A stretch of 64,000 nucleotides of DNA from Colwellia sp. (GTDB lineage Bacteria; Pseudomonadota; Gammaproteobacteria; Enterobacterales; Alteromonadaceae): assembly GCA_022969175.1 (NCBI GenBank), contig JALJPB010000011.1, forward strand, positions 46,639 to 110,638, in the 5' to 3' direction. The notes below the pieces were generated by a model, which did no database searches, was not told the DNA's origin, and was given only the letters and a program-made list of their open reading frames with translations. Shown piece after piece: positions 34,842 through 44,894 of the stretch. Positions within the stretch are counted from its first letter, which is position 1; the number at the start of each line of letters is the position of its first letter. The position numbers were made by a program, and so were the translations under genes.

Positions 34842-37800
34842 CTATTGTGCCCTAATTAACTGCTCAGGTGGCCTAAACTGACTAAAAAATGTTGGTTCAA
34901 GTGGATTTTCATCACTTTCAACGGCAATAATTAATCTTATCTCATCACTTTTATGATTAAGTTTTATTTCAGTTTGAGTCAGATTCATTTGATAGTTTTG
35001 ATAAATAAGTCTTAACCAAGCCCAGTCTCCACTATAATTAATCGTAGTTTTTTGTCCCGCTGTATTAGTAAAAATAGCCAACAATTCACTTTTTGTTGTT
35101 AAGTCTGGCCAGACAAAATCACGCCATAACTTAGGGCCATGTTGATAGCTCATTAAAGATCGCTGTGAGAATAATTCAAACTTTAATAAACTTGCTGACA
35201 TTGATTTAACATTTAGTTTAAAAGGAATTGAAAACTGCTTTTTCCCTTGCTGATATAATACTTGCTGTATTTCTTCTAACTTTGTCAATTGTTCTAACGC
35301 TACGGTACTAACATAGATAGCATCATTGGGCATAAACCCATTTAAAAAGATCTGACCATCTGCCCGGTTAAATTTAACTAACAACCGCTCAGTATGTTGG
35401 TCAAATAAACCTCCTAATTTAAAATAGCGGTTAAATTGCTTTAAATTAGCACTTGACTGGCTCTTTAAGCTAAAAGGGAAAGTCTTAGCAAACAGTGTGT
35501 AAAAAGGACTGTTGACCTGTTGTTTCCATTGTTTATCTATGTAGGTTGTTACTAGTTTTTGAATATTGGCATTCGTTAAACTGACGAATGCTTTTTTATA
35601 ATCATCTAGTTTTTTAATATCAGGCTTAAGCTGACTTAATTGATATAAACTTTGATCTATTTCTGTCGAAGTTAATTGCTGAAAATACTCAGCATTAATA
35701 TCATTACTTTTACGTGCTTTATCTAGCCATATTTTAACTTTAGCAAAGTGAGAGACAAAGTTACTTAACTTGCTAACACCATTTTCATCGGTCTTAATAA
35801 AATAATGATAACGAGAAAATTCATCTTTGATTGTCTTTTCCATCAGTCGTTGATCTTCACTCGGCGTAGCTGGAGGTGATATTTTCTTAAGTAATGACGT
35901 GGTTTTATCAGTGTTACTTTCTGTTATTTTATTTGAAACTAACGCTTGTAACTTGGGGGAAGTATAATAACCAATAACATCATACAGCTGCTTTAAAGGA
36001 GCATCAGTCTCAGCTACCAATAAACTTAGCGAGTAGCTCACACTATGATTTTCAATAGGCTTGAGTGAAATGTTATTAATAAACCCTCGCCAGTAATTTA
36101 TGTATTCTCGCTGATATAATCTTTGTAACTGTTGTACAAGGTTATTAATTTGAAATTCATTAATTTGATCCCCCAACAGAGCCTTATTACTGTCAACGGT
36201 TTCTTTGATCAATGTAGCATTTGCATTTAAGTTAAGCGCGGCAAAACCTTGAGGTGTATAAATGAAAGGGACTTGCAAAATAGCACTATCTTGTATCTGA
36301 AATAATTGCTCAAAATTATTTCCTAACTCTTCATGAACATCAACAACAGATGAAAACTGAGGTAACGCTTTAATGTAATCATAAATCACTTGAGCACTAT
36401 TTTTAGTATGAATCTTCAATTCTGCCTGAGTTATCAGCTTTTTGTTAACTGTTATTTCAGGGATACCGAAAAAGTATAAATCGTCCATCAGCCTTAAAAG
36501 CCCATTGGGTATTAACGCATTTTCTTCGTTTACTTGCTGATAATAATTCTTTAATGCCAACCAATCTGTATGGCTGTGAGTTTGTAATGATTTGGTTAAA
36601 GACAATAACTTGGCTGTTTGTAATATATTGCCTGATTGTTGATAAGAAAATAATTTTGTTTCAATATCTCTGACTAACGAGGGTAATAAAATATTTAATA
36701 GCTCAGTATGATATGTTTTTTCAAGAGCTGGCAATAAACTAGGGTTAGGTACTAACTCAAAAATATATGCGGGTACTGGTCGTTTATAATCGCGATAAAT
36801 ATTACTTAGTTTGTCTAATTCCTTAATATTCTCCGCTAATTTGTTTATGTGATAAGGCGCTTGTTGAATACTTTTCTTGTAACCTTCAAGCTTCATTAAT
36901 GTTTCAAGATTAAGTGATTGATAGTAATCAAAATTAACTTTTAGCAATCCGGCAGTTGTACCAACTATACCTAAAATGAATAGCCAATAGCTCACTTTAA
37001 ATGCAAACAATATTCGTTGACGGACTTTATTTACCTGCGCCATCCCTGCCTCGGGTCGAACAAAGCGATTAAAGAATTCAGTAATGAAAATACTATGAGA
37101 AAATTTTTCTCCGTCAGGCACAATCATTTCATGATGTTCTAATTGATAGGCTACTCGCTTTGTTAGTGGGTCTATTGCAGCAGAATTACTTTCAGTGTTA
37201 GTAAAAAAGAAACCTCTAAACTGGTATTCTTGCGATGATGTTTTAGCCTGTAATAGCTCGGTTAAATAGAAACTAATATCACCTTTTATTTGCCTAAACT
37301 GAGCTGGTGCTGCAATAACCGACCGCCGAAAAGCTTCATTCAATTGACGTTCTAAGGCAAAGACTACTGCTCGGCCCATCTGAGAACAAAGCCCATCAAA
37401 AGCATTGTTGAACCAAGGTAAAGTAAAAGTGCCGATCGACTGAGAGGAACTATTGATAGCTCCAAAACAGCCCTCTAATTGATGATCTTCAAGTGAGGAA
37501 AAAAATGGACAAAAGTCTGCTAAATTGGCCATTTGATTGAATAAAACATAGAGAGGTAATTTTTGGCCACAAAGCCTCTGCGCTTCATCAACCACAACTC
37601 GGCTGTCATGAGCCATTTGTTTATTATGAGTCTTATCTTTACTAAGTAAGTGCTCTATCGACTGACTGAGCAAAATACCATTTAACGCTTGCCGAGATCG
37701 AAAAGCCTTTACTCTAGAGATTAAAAGTTTAATACAGTTTAATGAGCGGTAATCGTCTTCAGATAAGTTTACTGTCAGCATTACCGCATTATTTTTCAAC

Positions 37801-38207
37801 CAGACTTGGATCACAAAGTTACTATCGATATTGATGAGTGAACTATGCCTAAAGCCCATCTGAGTAAGCACTGTACTATCAGATTGAATATTATGACTAA
37901 TATATAAATACCAGGGTAGGCGATATTTTTGTTTATATTGCCCTCTGTCTTTTAGCTCACGTAATAACAAGTTAAACAATCTTTTAACAGTAAGTTTATC
38001 TTGTTTTTCAAGTGTTTTACGCTGCTTAACAGCATCATCTTCACGGTTTCTAAACCATAAAACTATTGCCGATATCACCGTTAAGGCCATTGCAGGGCCT
38101 AATAACCAATATAAACTAGGAAAAATATACCAGGAGAGACTAAAACTAAAGAATAACAGGGTAAATAGTAAGGCAATAAGATGTTGCTTTGTCAGCGTAA
38201 TGGTCAT
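34842..38207 (-). CDS. tssM: T6SS inner-membrane protein TssM (IcmF)
   Basis: A 1121-residue protein with two N-terminal TM helices (about 10-28 and 33-52), a third near 407-427, a long periplasmic part and the C-terminal IcmF beta-domain (GDWAWLRLI near residue 1070). With TssL and TssJ it forms the membrane complex. In most TssM proteins the segment after RLPWYL is a GPPGAGKT-like Walker A. Here it reads ISHNIQSDSTVL (about 102-114), so nucleotide binding is probably lost. It is the last gene of the cluster and overlaps tssL by 4 bases. Confidence 0.93.
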   Translation of the reverse strand: MTITLTKQHLIALLFTLLFFSFSLSWYIFPSLYWLLGPAMALTVISAIVLWFRNREDDAVKQRKTLEKQDKLTVKRLFNLLLRELKDRGQYKQKYRLPWYLYISHNIQSDSTVLTQMGFRHSSLINIDSNFVIQVWLKNNAVMLTVNLSEDDYRSLNCIKLLISRVKAFRSRQALNGILLSQSIEHLLSKDKTHNKQMAHDSRVVVDEAQRLCGQKLPLYVLFNQMANLADFCPFFSSLEDHQLEGCFGAINSSSQSIGTFTLPWFNNAFDGLCSQMGRAVVFALERQLNEAFRRSVIAAPAQFRQIKGDISFYLTELLQAKTSSQEYQFRGFFFTNTESNSAAIDPLTKRVAYQLEHHEMIVPDGEKFSHSIFITEFFNRFVRPEAGMAQVNKVRQRILFAFKVSYWLFILGIVGTTAGLLKVNFDYYQSLNLETLMKLEGYKKSIQQAPYHINKLAENIKELDKLSNIYRDYKRPVPAYIFELVPNPSLLPALEKTYHTELLNILLPSLVRDIETKLFSYQQSGNILQTAKLLSLTKSLQTHSHTDWLALKNYYQQVNEENALIPNGLLRLMDDLYFFGIPEITVNKKLITQAELKIHTKNSAQVIYDYIKALPQFSSVVDVHEELGNNFEQLFQIQDSAILQVPFIYTPQGFAALNLNANATLIKETVDSNKALLGDQINEFQINNLVQQLQRLYQREYINYWRGFINNISLKPIENHSVSYSLSLLVAETDAPLKQLYDVIGYYTSPKLQALVSNKITESNTDKTTSLLKKISPPATPSEDQRLMEKTIKDEFSRYHYFIKTDENGVSKLSNFVSHFAKVKIWLDKARKSNDINAEYFQQLTSTEIDQSLYQLSQLKPDIKKLDDYKKAFVSLTNANIQKLVTTYIDKQWKQQVNSPFYTLFAKTFPFSLKSQSSANLKQFNRYFKLGGLFDQHTERLLVKFNRADGQIFLNGFMPNDAIYVSTVALEQLTKLEEIQQVLYQQGKKQFSIPFKLNVKSMSASLLKFELFSQRSLMSYQHGPKLWRDFVWPDLTTKSELLAIFTNTAGQKTTINYSGDWAWLRLIYQNYQMNLTQTEIKLNHKSDEIRLIIAVESDENPLEPTFFSQFRPPEQLIRAQ

Positions 38208-39289
38208 AATACTGAATTACTTATGTTATCTAGCTGAAAAACAATGGCTGAGGTTTGATATGTTTCTTTATAATACTGTTTTTGCTGTTCAGCTACCGAT
38301 AAAGAACTAGCACTACTGTAAACAACATAATAAACGCCAATCTGTTTTATCAATAATTCATACCGATTACTATCTAGACTTAGGGCAAATTTCTTAGCAT
38401 TCTCTTGAACAGAAAACGAGCTTAATTGCACACGATAAAGTGCTGATATTGGCTGTTGATTATCTAAGTCTGGCTGTAGTTCATTAACGATAAGACCTTC
38501 ATTTTTATTGGTCTCAACTAACGGTCCTTCATCTATAATATAATTGGCGTTAATCTCATTTATCTCTAGAAAAGCTCGACTTCTTGCAGGGTAAGTCTCT
38601 TTGAACCAATAGTCAAAAAATGTGACAACCAGAATAATTAAGACAATAAAAATAAAGGTAATAGAAAAGTATCGCCGATTGCTCACAAGCAACAAGGGCT
38701 TATTTACTGGGCTTTCTTGCATAACCACTTCAGGTGTAATTTTCTTATCCGTAACCAAAGCGCTAAGTTGCTTTGTAACAATACCTATTTTTTCCGACTG
38801 ACGAGAGCGATAACGTCCTTTAAAGCCCATTTGCAAAAAAATATAGATAACCGACAATAAATCACTCATTTTACCTGATAGGCGCATGGCTTTTTCAGTG
38901 ATAGTAAAAAATAAATCACCGCCACTTTGAAGATTAAAGAGTTCACTTAATAAGGTATTGTTCTCCCAGCTAACGCTTGCTCCCCAACTACCATGAATAA
39001 TAAATTCATCTAATACAATGCAGTGCAAACAACAAAGCTTGTCGATAACGGCAGTGGGGTAATTTAACTTTTGACCTTGTTCACTCAAATCGACAATATG
39101 CTGTTTCAATAAGCTTTTAAAAACAGGCAGATTATCAGGTTTTGGTAATCGGTCTAACGTCAGCAATATCGATAATAAGGGCATGCTCAGGTTATAAAGA
39201 TCGTTATCTGAATAATCAAAAGTTGTTTGATTATTCATGACACTCTCGCCGAAGTCTATCGAGGTGGTATTTTGCGAAGCTGCTGACAT
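38204..39289 (-). CDS. tssL: T6SS inner-membrane protein TssL (DotU) with C-terminal SPOR-like domain
   Basis: A 361-residue protein. The DotU/IcmH cytoplasmic domain (about 25-180) includes LDEFIIHGSWGASVSW and MGFKGRYRS. One TM lies at 208-227. The periplasmic tail has a SPOR-like domain (about 284-352: YRVQLSSFSVQENAKKFAL, YYVVYSSASSLSVAEQQ). Extended TssL proteins usually carry an OmpA-type peptidoglycan domain. A SPOR domain would bind denuded glycan strands instead. The overlap with tssM and the close tssK gene place it in one operon. The start could also be the in-frame ATG 17 codons later. Confidence 0.92.
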   Translation of the reverse strand: MSAASQNTTSIDFGESVMNNQTTFDYSDNDLYNLSMPLLSILLTLDRLPKPDNLPVFKSLLKQHIVDLSEQGQKLNYPTAVIDKLCCLHCIVLDEFIIHGSWGASVSWENNTLLSELFNLQSGGDLFFTITEKAMRLSGKMSDLLSVIYIFLQMGFKGRYRSRQSEKIGIVTKQLSALVTDKKITPEVVMQESPVNKPLLLVSNRRYFSITFIFIVLIILVVTFFDYWFKETYPARSRAFLEINEINANYIIDEGPLVETNKNEGLIVNELQPDLDNQQPISALYRVQLSSFSVQENAKKFALSLDSNRYELLIKQIGVYYVVYSSASSLSVAEQQKQYYKETYQTSAIVFQLDNISNSVL

Positions 39290-39298
39290 TTGTATAAC

Positions 39299-40633
39299 TT
39301 AACCCATTGCAAGTGCGTATAAAGTGATAGTTAGATCTGAGATCCTATTATCGACATGCAAATTTAGCGCTTCACCTTTATTTAGCATATCAATCCATAG
39401 CTCATTTTTTATATTCACTTCAAAATATGTTGCGTTCGATTTAGGTTTTAATTCATGTGGTGCGACCATTAAGTGACGCAATTCCACCCCAGACATAGCA
39501 TTGCGAACCAGTTCAACAATATTACTATTACCTGCCAAGGTAGCTGCTTGTGGTAGCTGAGATGCGATATCATCAACACTCATCGATGACTCAACACTCA
39601 TCACAAAACGACGTTCTGTCATACTATCAGGCTTGTCAATTAACGTACGAAGTAATCGACGTTTTTCAAATAACTTATCATCCCAGTCAAAAACTACCAC
39701 AGAATCTAGTAATACCAGACTTAATTGACTGTGTAGTTTAATAAAAATAGGGCTAAACACTTGATAAAGTTCGTCATACTTTAACATTTTAAATTGATTT
39801 GGTAACTCAGGAGTTAAACCAGATAATTCAGCTGATAATGTCGTTAAGTCCCGATATAGCTGGTGAATAGTATATTGCATGTCTTGTTGAACCCAGGTGC
39901 CCCAAGGCAACCATCTATTCAACGTTTGCAGCCACAAATAGTCTTTATATAATGTTGGTTCGCTCTTACTATCTTGACCGAAAGAAATACGCTTTTGTAC
40001 TTCTTGTGCTCGAGTTTGTATCAAGCTTTGTAGCATTTTAATTTTGTCATACAAATATATAGATGCTTGAAAATGAATACAGGCAGGTATAAAGCTCTTA
40101 TCAAATATAACTTCACCCGTTTCTCTCGTTTCTAGAATACGAGCAATAGGAAAAGATACAAAACCTGCCATGTCCTGCTTACCAATAGATAAACTAATAT
40201 TATCGCGGGCGACTTCAAGTTCAATACTATCATTTTGGAAAGAGGCATTGTCATAGCTTGTCATCGTTTGACAGAAATATCGGGTATTTTGTGTACTTTC
40301 CTGTGCAAACGCTGCCGCCCCTTGAAGTGCGATAGGTAAAGACAGGTAAACATTTTTCTCAACCGCATCGGCTGGGACATCAATAACAATTTCTTCTGTT
40401 AAATGAAAATAGTAGCCATCAGGAAATAGTCCACAACAGTTTGTTACCGCTATTTTTCCAATTTTCAATAGATCGGTATTTAGGGTAATGTCACTTAAAC
40501 CAAAATGTTCGCTGTAGCCATGTGTACTGGCGTAATTTTGAATATATGATTTATTATGTATGGCTTGTTGTTGGAAATGTTGAGGTGAGATAAAAATCCC
40601 CTCCTTCCAAACAACTTGTTTAGCTAACTCCAA
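39299..40633 (-). CDS. tssK: T6SS baseplate protein TssK
   Basis: About 444 residues with the TssK signature VVWKEGIFISPQHFQQQ near the start and a C-terminal region ending in LTITLYALAMG. It links the TssEFG baseplate wedges to the membrane complex. An ATG at 40690 would give an N-terminus that overlaps tssJ by 38 bases. A TTG at 40633 has GGGAG 7 bases upstream and leaves VVWKEG near the start as in other TssK proteins, so I prefer it. Confidence 0.92.
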   Translation of the reverse strand: MELAKQVVWKEGIFISPQHFQQQAIHNKSYIQNYASTHGYSEHFGLSDITLNTDLLKIGKIAVTNCCGLFPDGYYFHLTEEIVIDVPADAVEKNVYLSLPIALQGAAAFAQESTQNTRYFCQTMTSYDNASFQNDSIELEVARDNISLSIGKQDMAGFVSFPIARILETRETGEVIFDKSFIPACIHFQASIYLYDKIKMLQSLIQTRAQEVQKRISFGQDSKSEPTLYKDYLWLQTLNRWLPWGTWVQQDMQYTIHQLYRDLTTLSAELSGLTPELPNQFKMLKYDELYQVFSPIFIKLHSQLSLVLLDSVVVFDWDDKLFEKRRLLRTLIDKPDSMTERRFVMSVESSMSVDDIASQLPQAATLAGNSNIVELVRNAMSGVELRHLMVAPHELKPKSNATYFEVNIKNELWIDMLNKGEALNLHVDNRISDLTITLYALAMG

Positions 40634-40652
40634 GTGGTTTCTCCCAATATAA

Positions 40653-41165
40653 TTACCATGGCCAAAAGCTGTCCTCTTTGACTGACTCAAAATTAACGGT
40701 TAATGAATCAATAGAAATAGTTACATGCTCGATATCTTCAACGTCCTTAATCTCTATCCAAGCTCTGGTTTTAGCTTGAGAATAATTAGAAAACTGAACA
40801 AACACGGCTAAAAATTTAGTTCCTTGAGCAACTGCTAATGTGGTGACTCGTTTTTCAAGAGGCAGAACACTAGCAAGTGTTTGCCTTTTAACTAAATCAT
40901 CCGCAAGAACTGAGATATCTTTTTCAAATAAATCAAGTATCTGAGCTGACTGAAAGGCATCAATACTTTTAAGCTGATACAGATTAACAACAACAGGGTT
41001 GGCATTACTAACGTCTGAAGGGTTTATATTATCACTGGCCTGAAGGATCATTTTTAACTCAACGGGCTCTGGTTCTGTACTTGAAAATACACTACAAGCC
41101 GACATAGATAAAGCCAGTAACAACAGTAAAGTAGTATTTACAAAAGAATGTAAACGATCAGTCAT
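40653..41165 (-). CDS. tssJ: T6SS outer-membrane lipoprotein TssJ
   Basis: About 170 residues with a lipoprotein signal peptide (lipobox SMSAC). The transthyretin-like beta-sandwich shows VVVNLYQLKSIDAFQSA, DLFEKDISVLADDLV and the ending EHVTISID. It anchors the TssM periplasmic domain at the outer membrane. Starting at 41189 would add MMKRRRQA and overlap the FHA gene, whereas the ATG at 41165 has GGCAGG upstream and is preferred. Confidence 0.92.
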   Translation of the reverse strand: MTDRLHSFVNTTLLLLLALSMSACSVFSSTEPEPVELKMILQASDNINPSDVSNANPVVVNLYQLKSIDAFQSAQILDLFEKDISVLADDLVKRQTLASVLPLEKRVTTLAVAQGTKFLAVFVQFSNYSQAKTRAWIEIKDVEDIEHVTISIDSLTVNFESVKEDSFWPW

Positions 41166-42219
41166 TGCCTGCCTTCTTCTTTTCATCATTATTCATCACT
41201 GAATTACCTTGCATATTCTCAAGTAGTAACGCCTTAAATAAACGATGATATTCACCTTTTTCTAAGCGGCGATTGAACGACTTACGATAAGAGCGCCAAT
41301 ATTGTTTTTCTTTCTGTACAAAGAAAGGTGTACCAAAATCATCAAAAACATCTTCGAGGTGCGCTGGTGAAAACTCGTTAATAAAAGAGGTTAAGGTTTT
41401 ATCTATCACTTGAAAAATCTTACTTTGCTGATCGTTGTTGCTAGCAATTTGATTTTCCAAAAGACTTACCAATTGTGATATTTGCTTACTGCCACCGTCA
41501 CCATTAGATAGGGATAGATTCCCTTCTCTGTCAACAGTATTGACCAGAGATTTTTTCATCAAAACAACATCTACATCATCAGAAAAAAAAGTTTCAACAT
41601 TCTCAACCTTTTCACTAAACACCTTGTTGTCATGTGCATCAACCACATCTACATTTAAAGATATTTCTTCGTCTTTGAATGGGTCATCCTCAAAAGGATC
41701 ATCTGAAAATACGCCATTAGAAGCAAAGTGCGGTGTTTTGTCTTGTGCCATTACTTGCCCTTTTTCCATACCGTCATTTTCACCTATCATTACAATAGTA
41801 TCTTGAAAATCCTCTTCATCAAGACTGCTCTTTGAGAAATATGCTTGATAATTGCGATCTATTTCAATTTCTTCGTCATTGTTACCATCTTCTTCGTTGA
41901 TATTTATGATAACACTCACTAGCATAATATAATCAGCAATACCTATGATAGTGCCATCTTCTATCATGACACTTTTGCCAGGCGCTAATGTTACCCCTTG
42001 TATAGTAAGATTTAACCCACTATACACCTGTATCATCATCTTGCCTTTCTGAGCGAAAAAGCAACCGTGTTTTAAAGCGACTTTACCGGTACGATCTGGT
42101 AACTGAATATTACAATCAAATGCTGAACCAAAATCCCCACCTTGCTCAGGTAAAGTAACAATGCGATTGGGTACACTTTCATTTGCTGGTATTTCAGTTA
42201 ATTGTATCGTTATTGCCAT
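41158..42219 (-). CDS. tagH: T6SS FHA-domain protein TagH (Fha)
   Basis: A 353-residue protein with an N-terminal FHA fold (about 10-105) that binds phosphothreonine in the canonical family. A long acidic linker follows (EDPFEDDPFKDEEI), and the C-terminal type VI FHA domain has PAHLEDVFDD and YWRSYRKSFNRRLEKGEY. In other systems it is the target of the PpkA kinase and PppA phosphatase. Neither of those genes is in this window. It overlaps tssJ slightly. Confidence 0.88.
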   Translation of the reverse strand: MAITIQLTEIPANESVPNRIVTLPEQGGDFGSAFDCNIQLPDRTGKVALKHGCFFAQKGKMMIQVYSGLNLTIQGVTLAPGKSVMIEDGTIIGIADYIMLVSVIININEEDGNNDEEIEIDRNYQAYFSKSSLDEEDFQDTIVMIGENDGMEKGQVMAQDKTPHFASNGVFSDDPFEDDPFKDEEISLNVDVVDAHDNKVFSEKVENVETFFSDDVDVVLMKKSLVNTVDREGNLSLSNGDGGSKQISQLVSLLENQIASNNDQQSKIFQVIDKTLTSFINEFSPAHLEDVFDDFGTPFFVQKEKQYWRSYRKSFNRRLEKGEYHRLFKALLLENMQGNSVMNNDEKKKAGND

Positions 42220-42284
42220 TTAATTTACTACTAATTATTAAAGTAATGAGCTATCGAAATAGCTCATTTTACTGAATAAAAGGG

Positions 42285-44891
42285 TTATGATGCAATATTC
42301 ACTTCAAAATCATTGCCGTCAATGCATTTTACTGTCACTGCATTAATCTCTTTGCCTTCACTCAATAAGGTAATACATTGTTCTGCCAACCTGGGCATTA
42401 AGGAGCGGTTAATAATTTGCTCTATACCACGAGCACCTGTCGTTGGATCATTATTTTTATTCACAACATAGTCAATAAATGCTTGATCATAATCAAAGCT
42501 TGCTTTGTATTGCTCAACCAGTTTTTTACGAATACGGTTAAGTGCTATTTCACAAATCTTACCTAACTCTTCATCATTTAACGGGTAATAAGGTACCACA
42601 GTTGTTCGGCCTAAAAAGGCTGGTTTAAAATATTGTTGCAATGCAGGCCTAATTTCTGCGACAAGATCCTCATTAGATAATCGTTCTTCATTAGCATCAC
42701 AAACATCACAGATCGCCTGATCAGCAGCATTCGAAGTCATAATAATAATGGTATTGCGAAAATCTACATTTCGACCTTCACTATCAGAAATACACCCTTT
42801 ATCAAAAATTTGATAAAACAAATCGTGAACACCAGGATGAGCTTTTTCCATTTCATCTAATAATAAGACTGAATATGGGTTACGACGAACCGCTTCTGTC
42901 AGCACTCCCCCTTTGCCAAAACCTACATAACCTGCTGGTGCACCAAGTAACATGGAGATTTTATGCTCCTCTTTAAACTCAGTCATATTTATAACGGTCA
43001 TATCATTGCTACCGCCATATAATAGGTCGGTCAATGCCACAGCAGTTTCTGTTTTGCCGACACCACTTGGGCCACACATTAAAAATACACCAATAGGCTT
43101 TCTACTATCCGTTAGGCCTGCACGAGAAATACGAATACTTTTAGCTAATTCACTAATGGCTGTACTTTGACCAATAACACGCTTATGTAGATTTTCTTCA
43201 ATAGTTAGTAGCTTTTTAACCTCATCGCTCAACATATTACCAATTGGAATCCCCGTCCACGAAGCAATAACTTGCGCAATAGTCATATCGTCAACCATTG
43301 CATTCACTAATGGCTCTCCAGCTTGAAGTTTTTCCAATTCTGCCAGCTTCAGGTTTAGCTCACTGTGCTTCGCTTTATCTTCCACATCACTAGCTAAATT
43401 ATCTGTCACTTCAACTTGCAAAGCTAATACACTTTCAACTAACACTAGCTCATCTTGCCAACGAACATTTAGCGCCTCAAGTTCACTTTCAACCTTTGCA
43501 ATATTGTCAGTTAGTTCTTCAACTTCAAAATTAACACTATCAAACACAGCTGATTCTCTTTGCATCACTTCAAGTTCATTGTGCATATACAAAAGGCTTT
43601 GCTCTAAACTTTCAATTGATTCGGGTTTCGCCCCTTGAGTTAAAGCAATTCGAGCACAACTGGTATCTAATAAACTGATAGCTTTATCCGGTAACATGCG
43701 TGCCGGTAAGTAGCGTATAGACAAATTAACGGCAGCAGTAACGGCCGATTCTCGAATATAGACCTTATGATGGGCTTGTAATGATTCAGCTACCCCACGT
43801 AACATTTGAATAGCATCAGTTGCAGAGGGCTCTTCAACCTTAACCACCTGAAACCGACGAGTTAAAGCAGGATCTTTTTCGAAATATTTTTTATATTCAT
43901 CCCAAGTCGTTGCCGCTATAGTTCTAAACTCGCCACGGGCTAATGCTGGTTTTAATAAATTTGCCGCATCATTTTGCCCTTCTGCACCACCAGCGCCAAT
44001 TAAGGTATGCGCTTCATCAATAAAGACAACAATTGGTTTATCAGAATTTTTGACTTCATTAATCACATCCTTTAACCGATTTTCAAATTCACCTTTAACA
44101 CTGGCGCCAGCTTGTAGCAGGCCCAAGTCTAAACTATGGATTTCTATATCTTTAATAATCGAGGGTACTTCGCCTTTAGCTATTTTGATCGCTAGGCCTT
44201 CAACAATGGCAGTTTTCCCGACACCGGGCTCCCCGACAAAAATAGGATTGTTTTGCCTTTTTCGACACAAAATATCAATAGCAGTTCTAACTTCTTGATT
44301 TCGCCCTAATACATTGTCAAGTTCACCATCACGTGCCGCTTGAGTTAAATTAGTGGTATATTTTTCTAATGCATCACCCGAACTGGCTCCTGCAGTACGT
44401 GCACCAGCTGATTGTGTGCCTACGTGAGCTACTTTTAATTGTGATATTTGATTACGTAATGCTGATTCAGAATAATTATCCAGGCTTTTTAGCGATAAAA
44501 CTTTTATTCCTAATTCACTTGTTTGTTGACTTGCTAATATTAAATGCAATGCGGTTAACTGGCTATGTGAAAAATCAACAGTAGCAATTAACCATGCGGC
44601 TTTAACTAACTCTGTTAAGTTACCACTTAAGCTAGGTTGGCCTTCAAACCCTTTGTTTAATTTGGTCAGTTTAGCTGCGAGTTCTTTTATAACAGCATCT
44701 ACATCTATTTTTTGTTTGGTAAAAAACTCACTCACCTCTGTCGCAGGCTTATATATTATTTGCAGCAGCCAGTGCTCAAGTTCAATTGAAGGATAATGAG
44801 CATTCATTGCATCACCAGCAGCTAACTCTAAAGCACGTTTTGTATCAAAGTCTAACTTTGCAATTAAATTAGGTAAATTTACTTGAGACAT
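42285..44891 (-). CDS. clpV: T6SS sheath-recycling ATPase ClpV (TssH)
   Basis: 868 residues: an N-domain (about 10-150), then AAA+ domain 1 with Walker A GEPGVGKT (220-227) and Walker B VVFIDEAHTL. A coiled middle segment (about 420-520) and AAA+ domain 2 (GPSGVGKT, VLLLDEMEKAH) follow. This is ClpV, which disassembles contracted TssB/TssC tubes so that the subunits can be reused. The start ALELAAGDAMNAHYPSIELEHWLL matches ClpV rather than ClpB. It lies just after tssG in operon order. Confidence 0.96.
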   Translation of the reverse strand: MSQVNLPNLIAKLDFDTKRALELAAGDAMNAHYPSIELEHWLLQIIYKPATEVSEFFTKQKIDVDAVIKELAAKLTKLNKGFEGQPSLSGNLTELVKAAWLIATVDFSHSQLTALHLILASQQTSELGIKVLSLKSLDNYSESALRNQISQLKVAHVGTQSAGARTAGASSGDALEKYTTNLTQAARDGELDNVLGRNQEVRTAIDILCRKRQNNPIFVGEPGVGKTAIVEGLAIKIAKGEVPSIIKDIEIHSLDLGLLQAGASVKGEFENRLKDVINEVKNSDKPIVVFIDEAHTLIGAGGAEGQNDAANLLKPALARGEFRTIAATTWDEYKKYFEKDPALTRRFQVVKVEEPSATDAIQMLRGVAESLQAHHKVYIRESAVTAAVNLSIRYLPARMLPDKAISLLDTSCARIALTQGAKPESIESLEQSLLYMHNELEVMQRESAVFDSVNFEVEELTDNIAKVESELEALNVRWQDELVLVESVLALQVEVTDNLASDVEDKAKHSELNLKLAELEKLQAGEPLVNAMVDDMTIAQVIASWTGIPIGNMLSDEVKKLLTIEENLHKRVIGQSTAISELAKSIRISRAGLTDSRKPIGVFLMCGPSGVGKTETAVALTDLLYGGSNDMTVINMTEFKEEHKISMLLGAPAGYVGFGKGGVLTEAVRRNPYSVLLLDEMEKAHPGVHDLFYQIFDKGCISDSEGRNVDFRNTIIIMTSNAADQAICDVCDANEERLSNEDLVAEIRPALQQYFKPAFLGRTTVVPYYPLNDEELGKICEIALNRIRKKLVEQYKASFDYDQAFIDYVVNKNNDPTTGARGIEQIINRSLMPRLAEQCITLLSEGKEINAVTVKCIDGNDFEVNIAS

Positions 44892-44894
44892 ATA

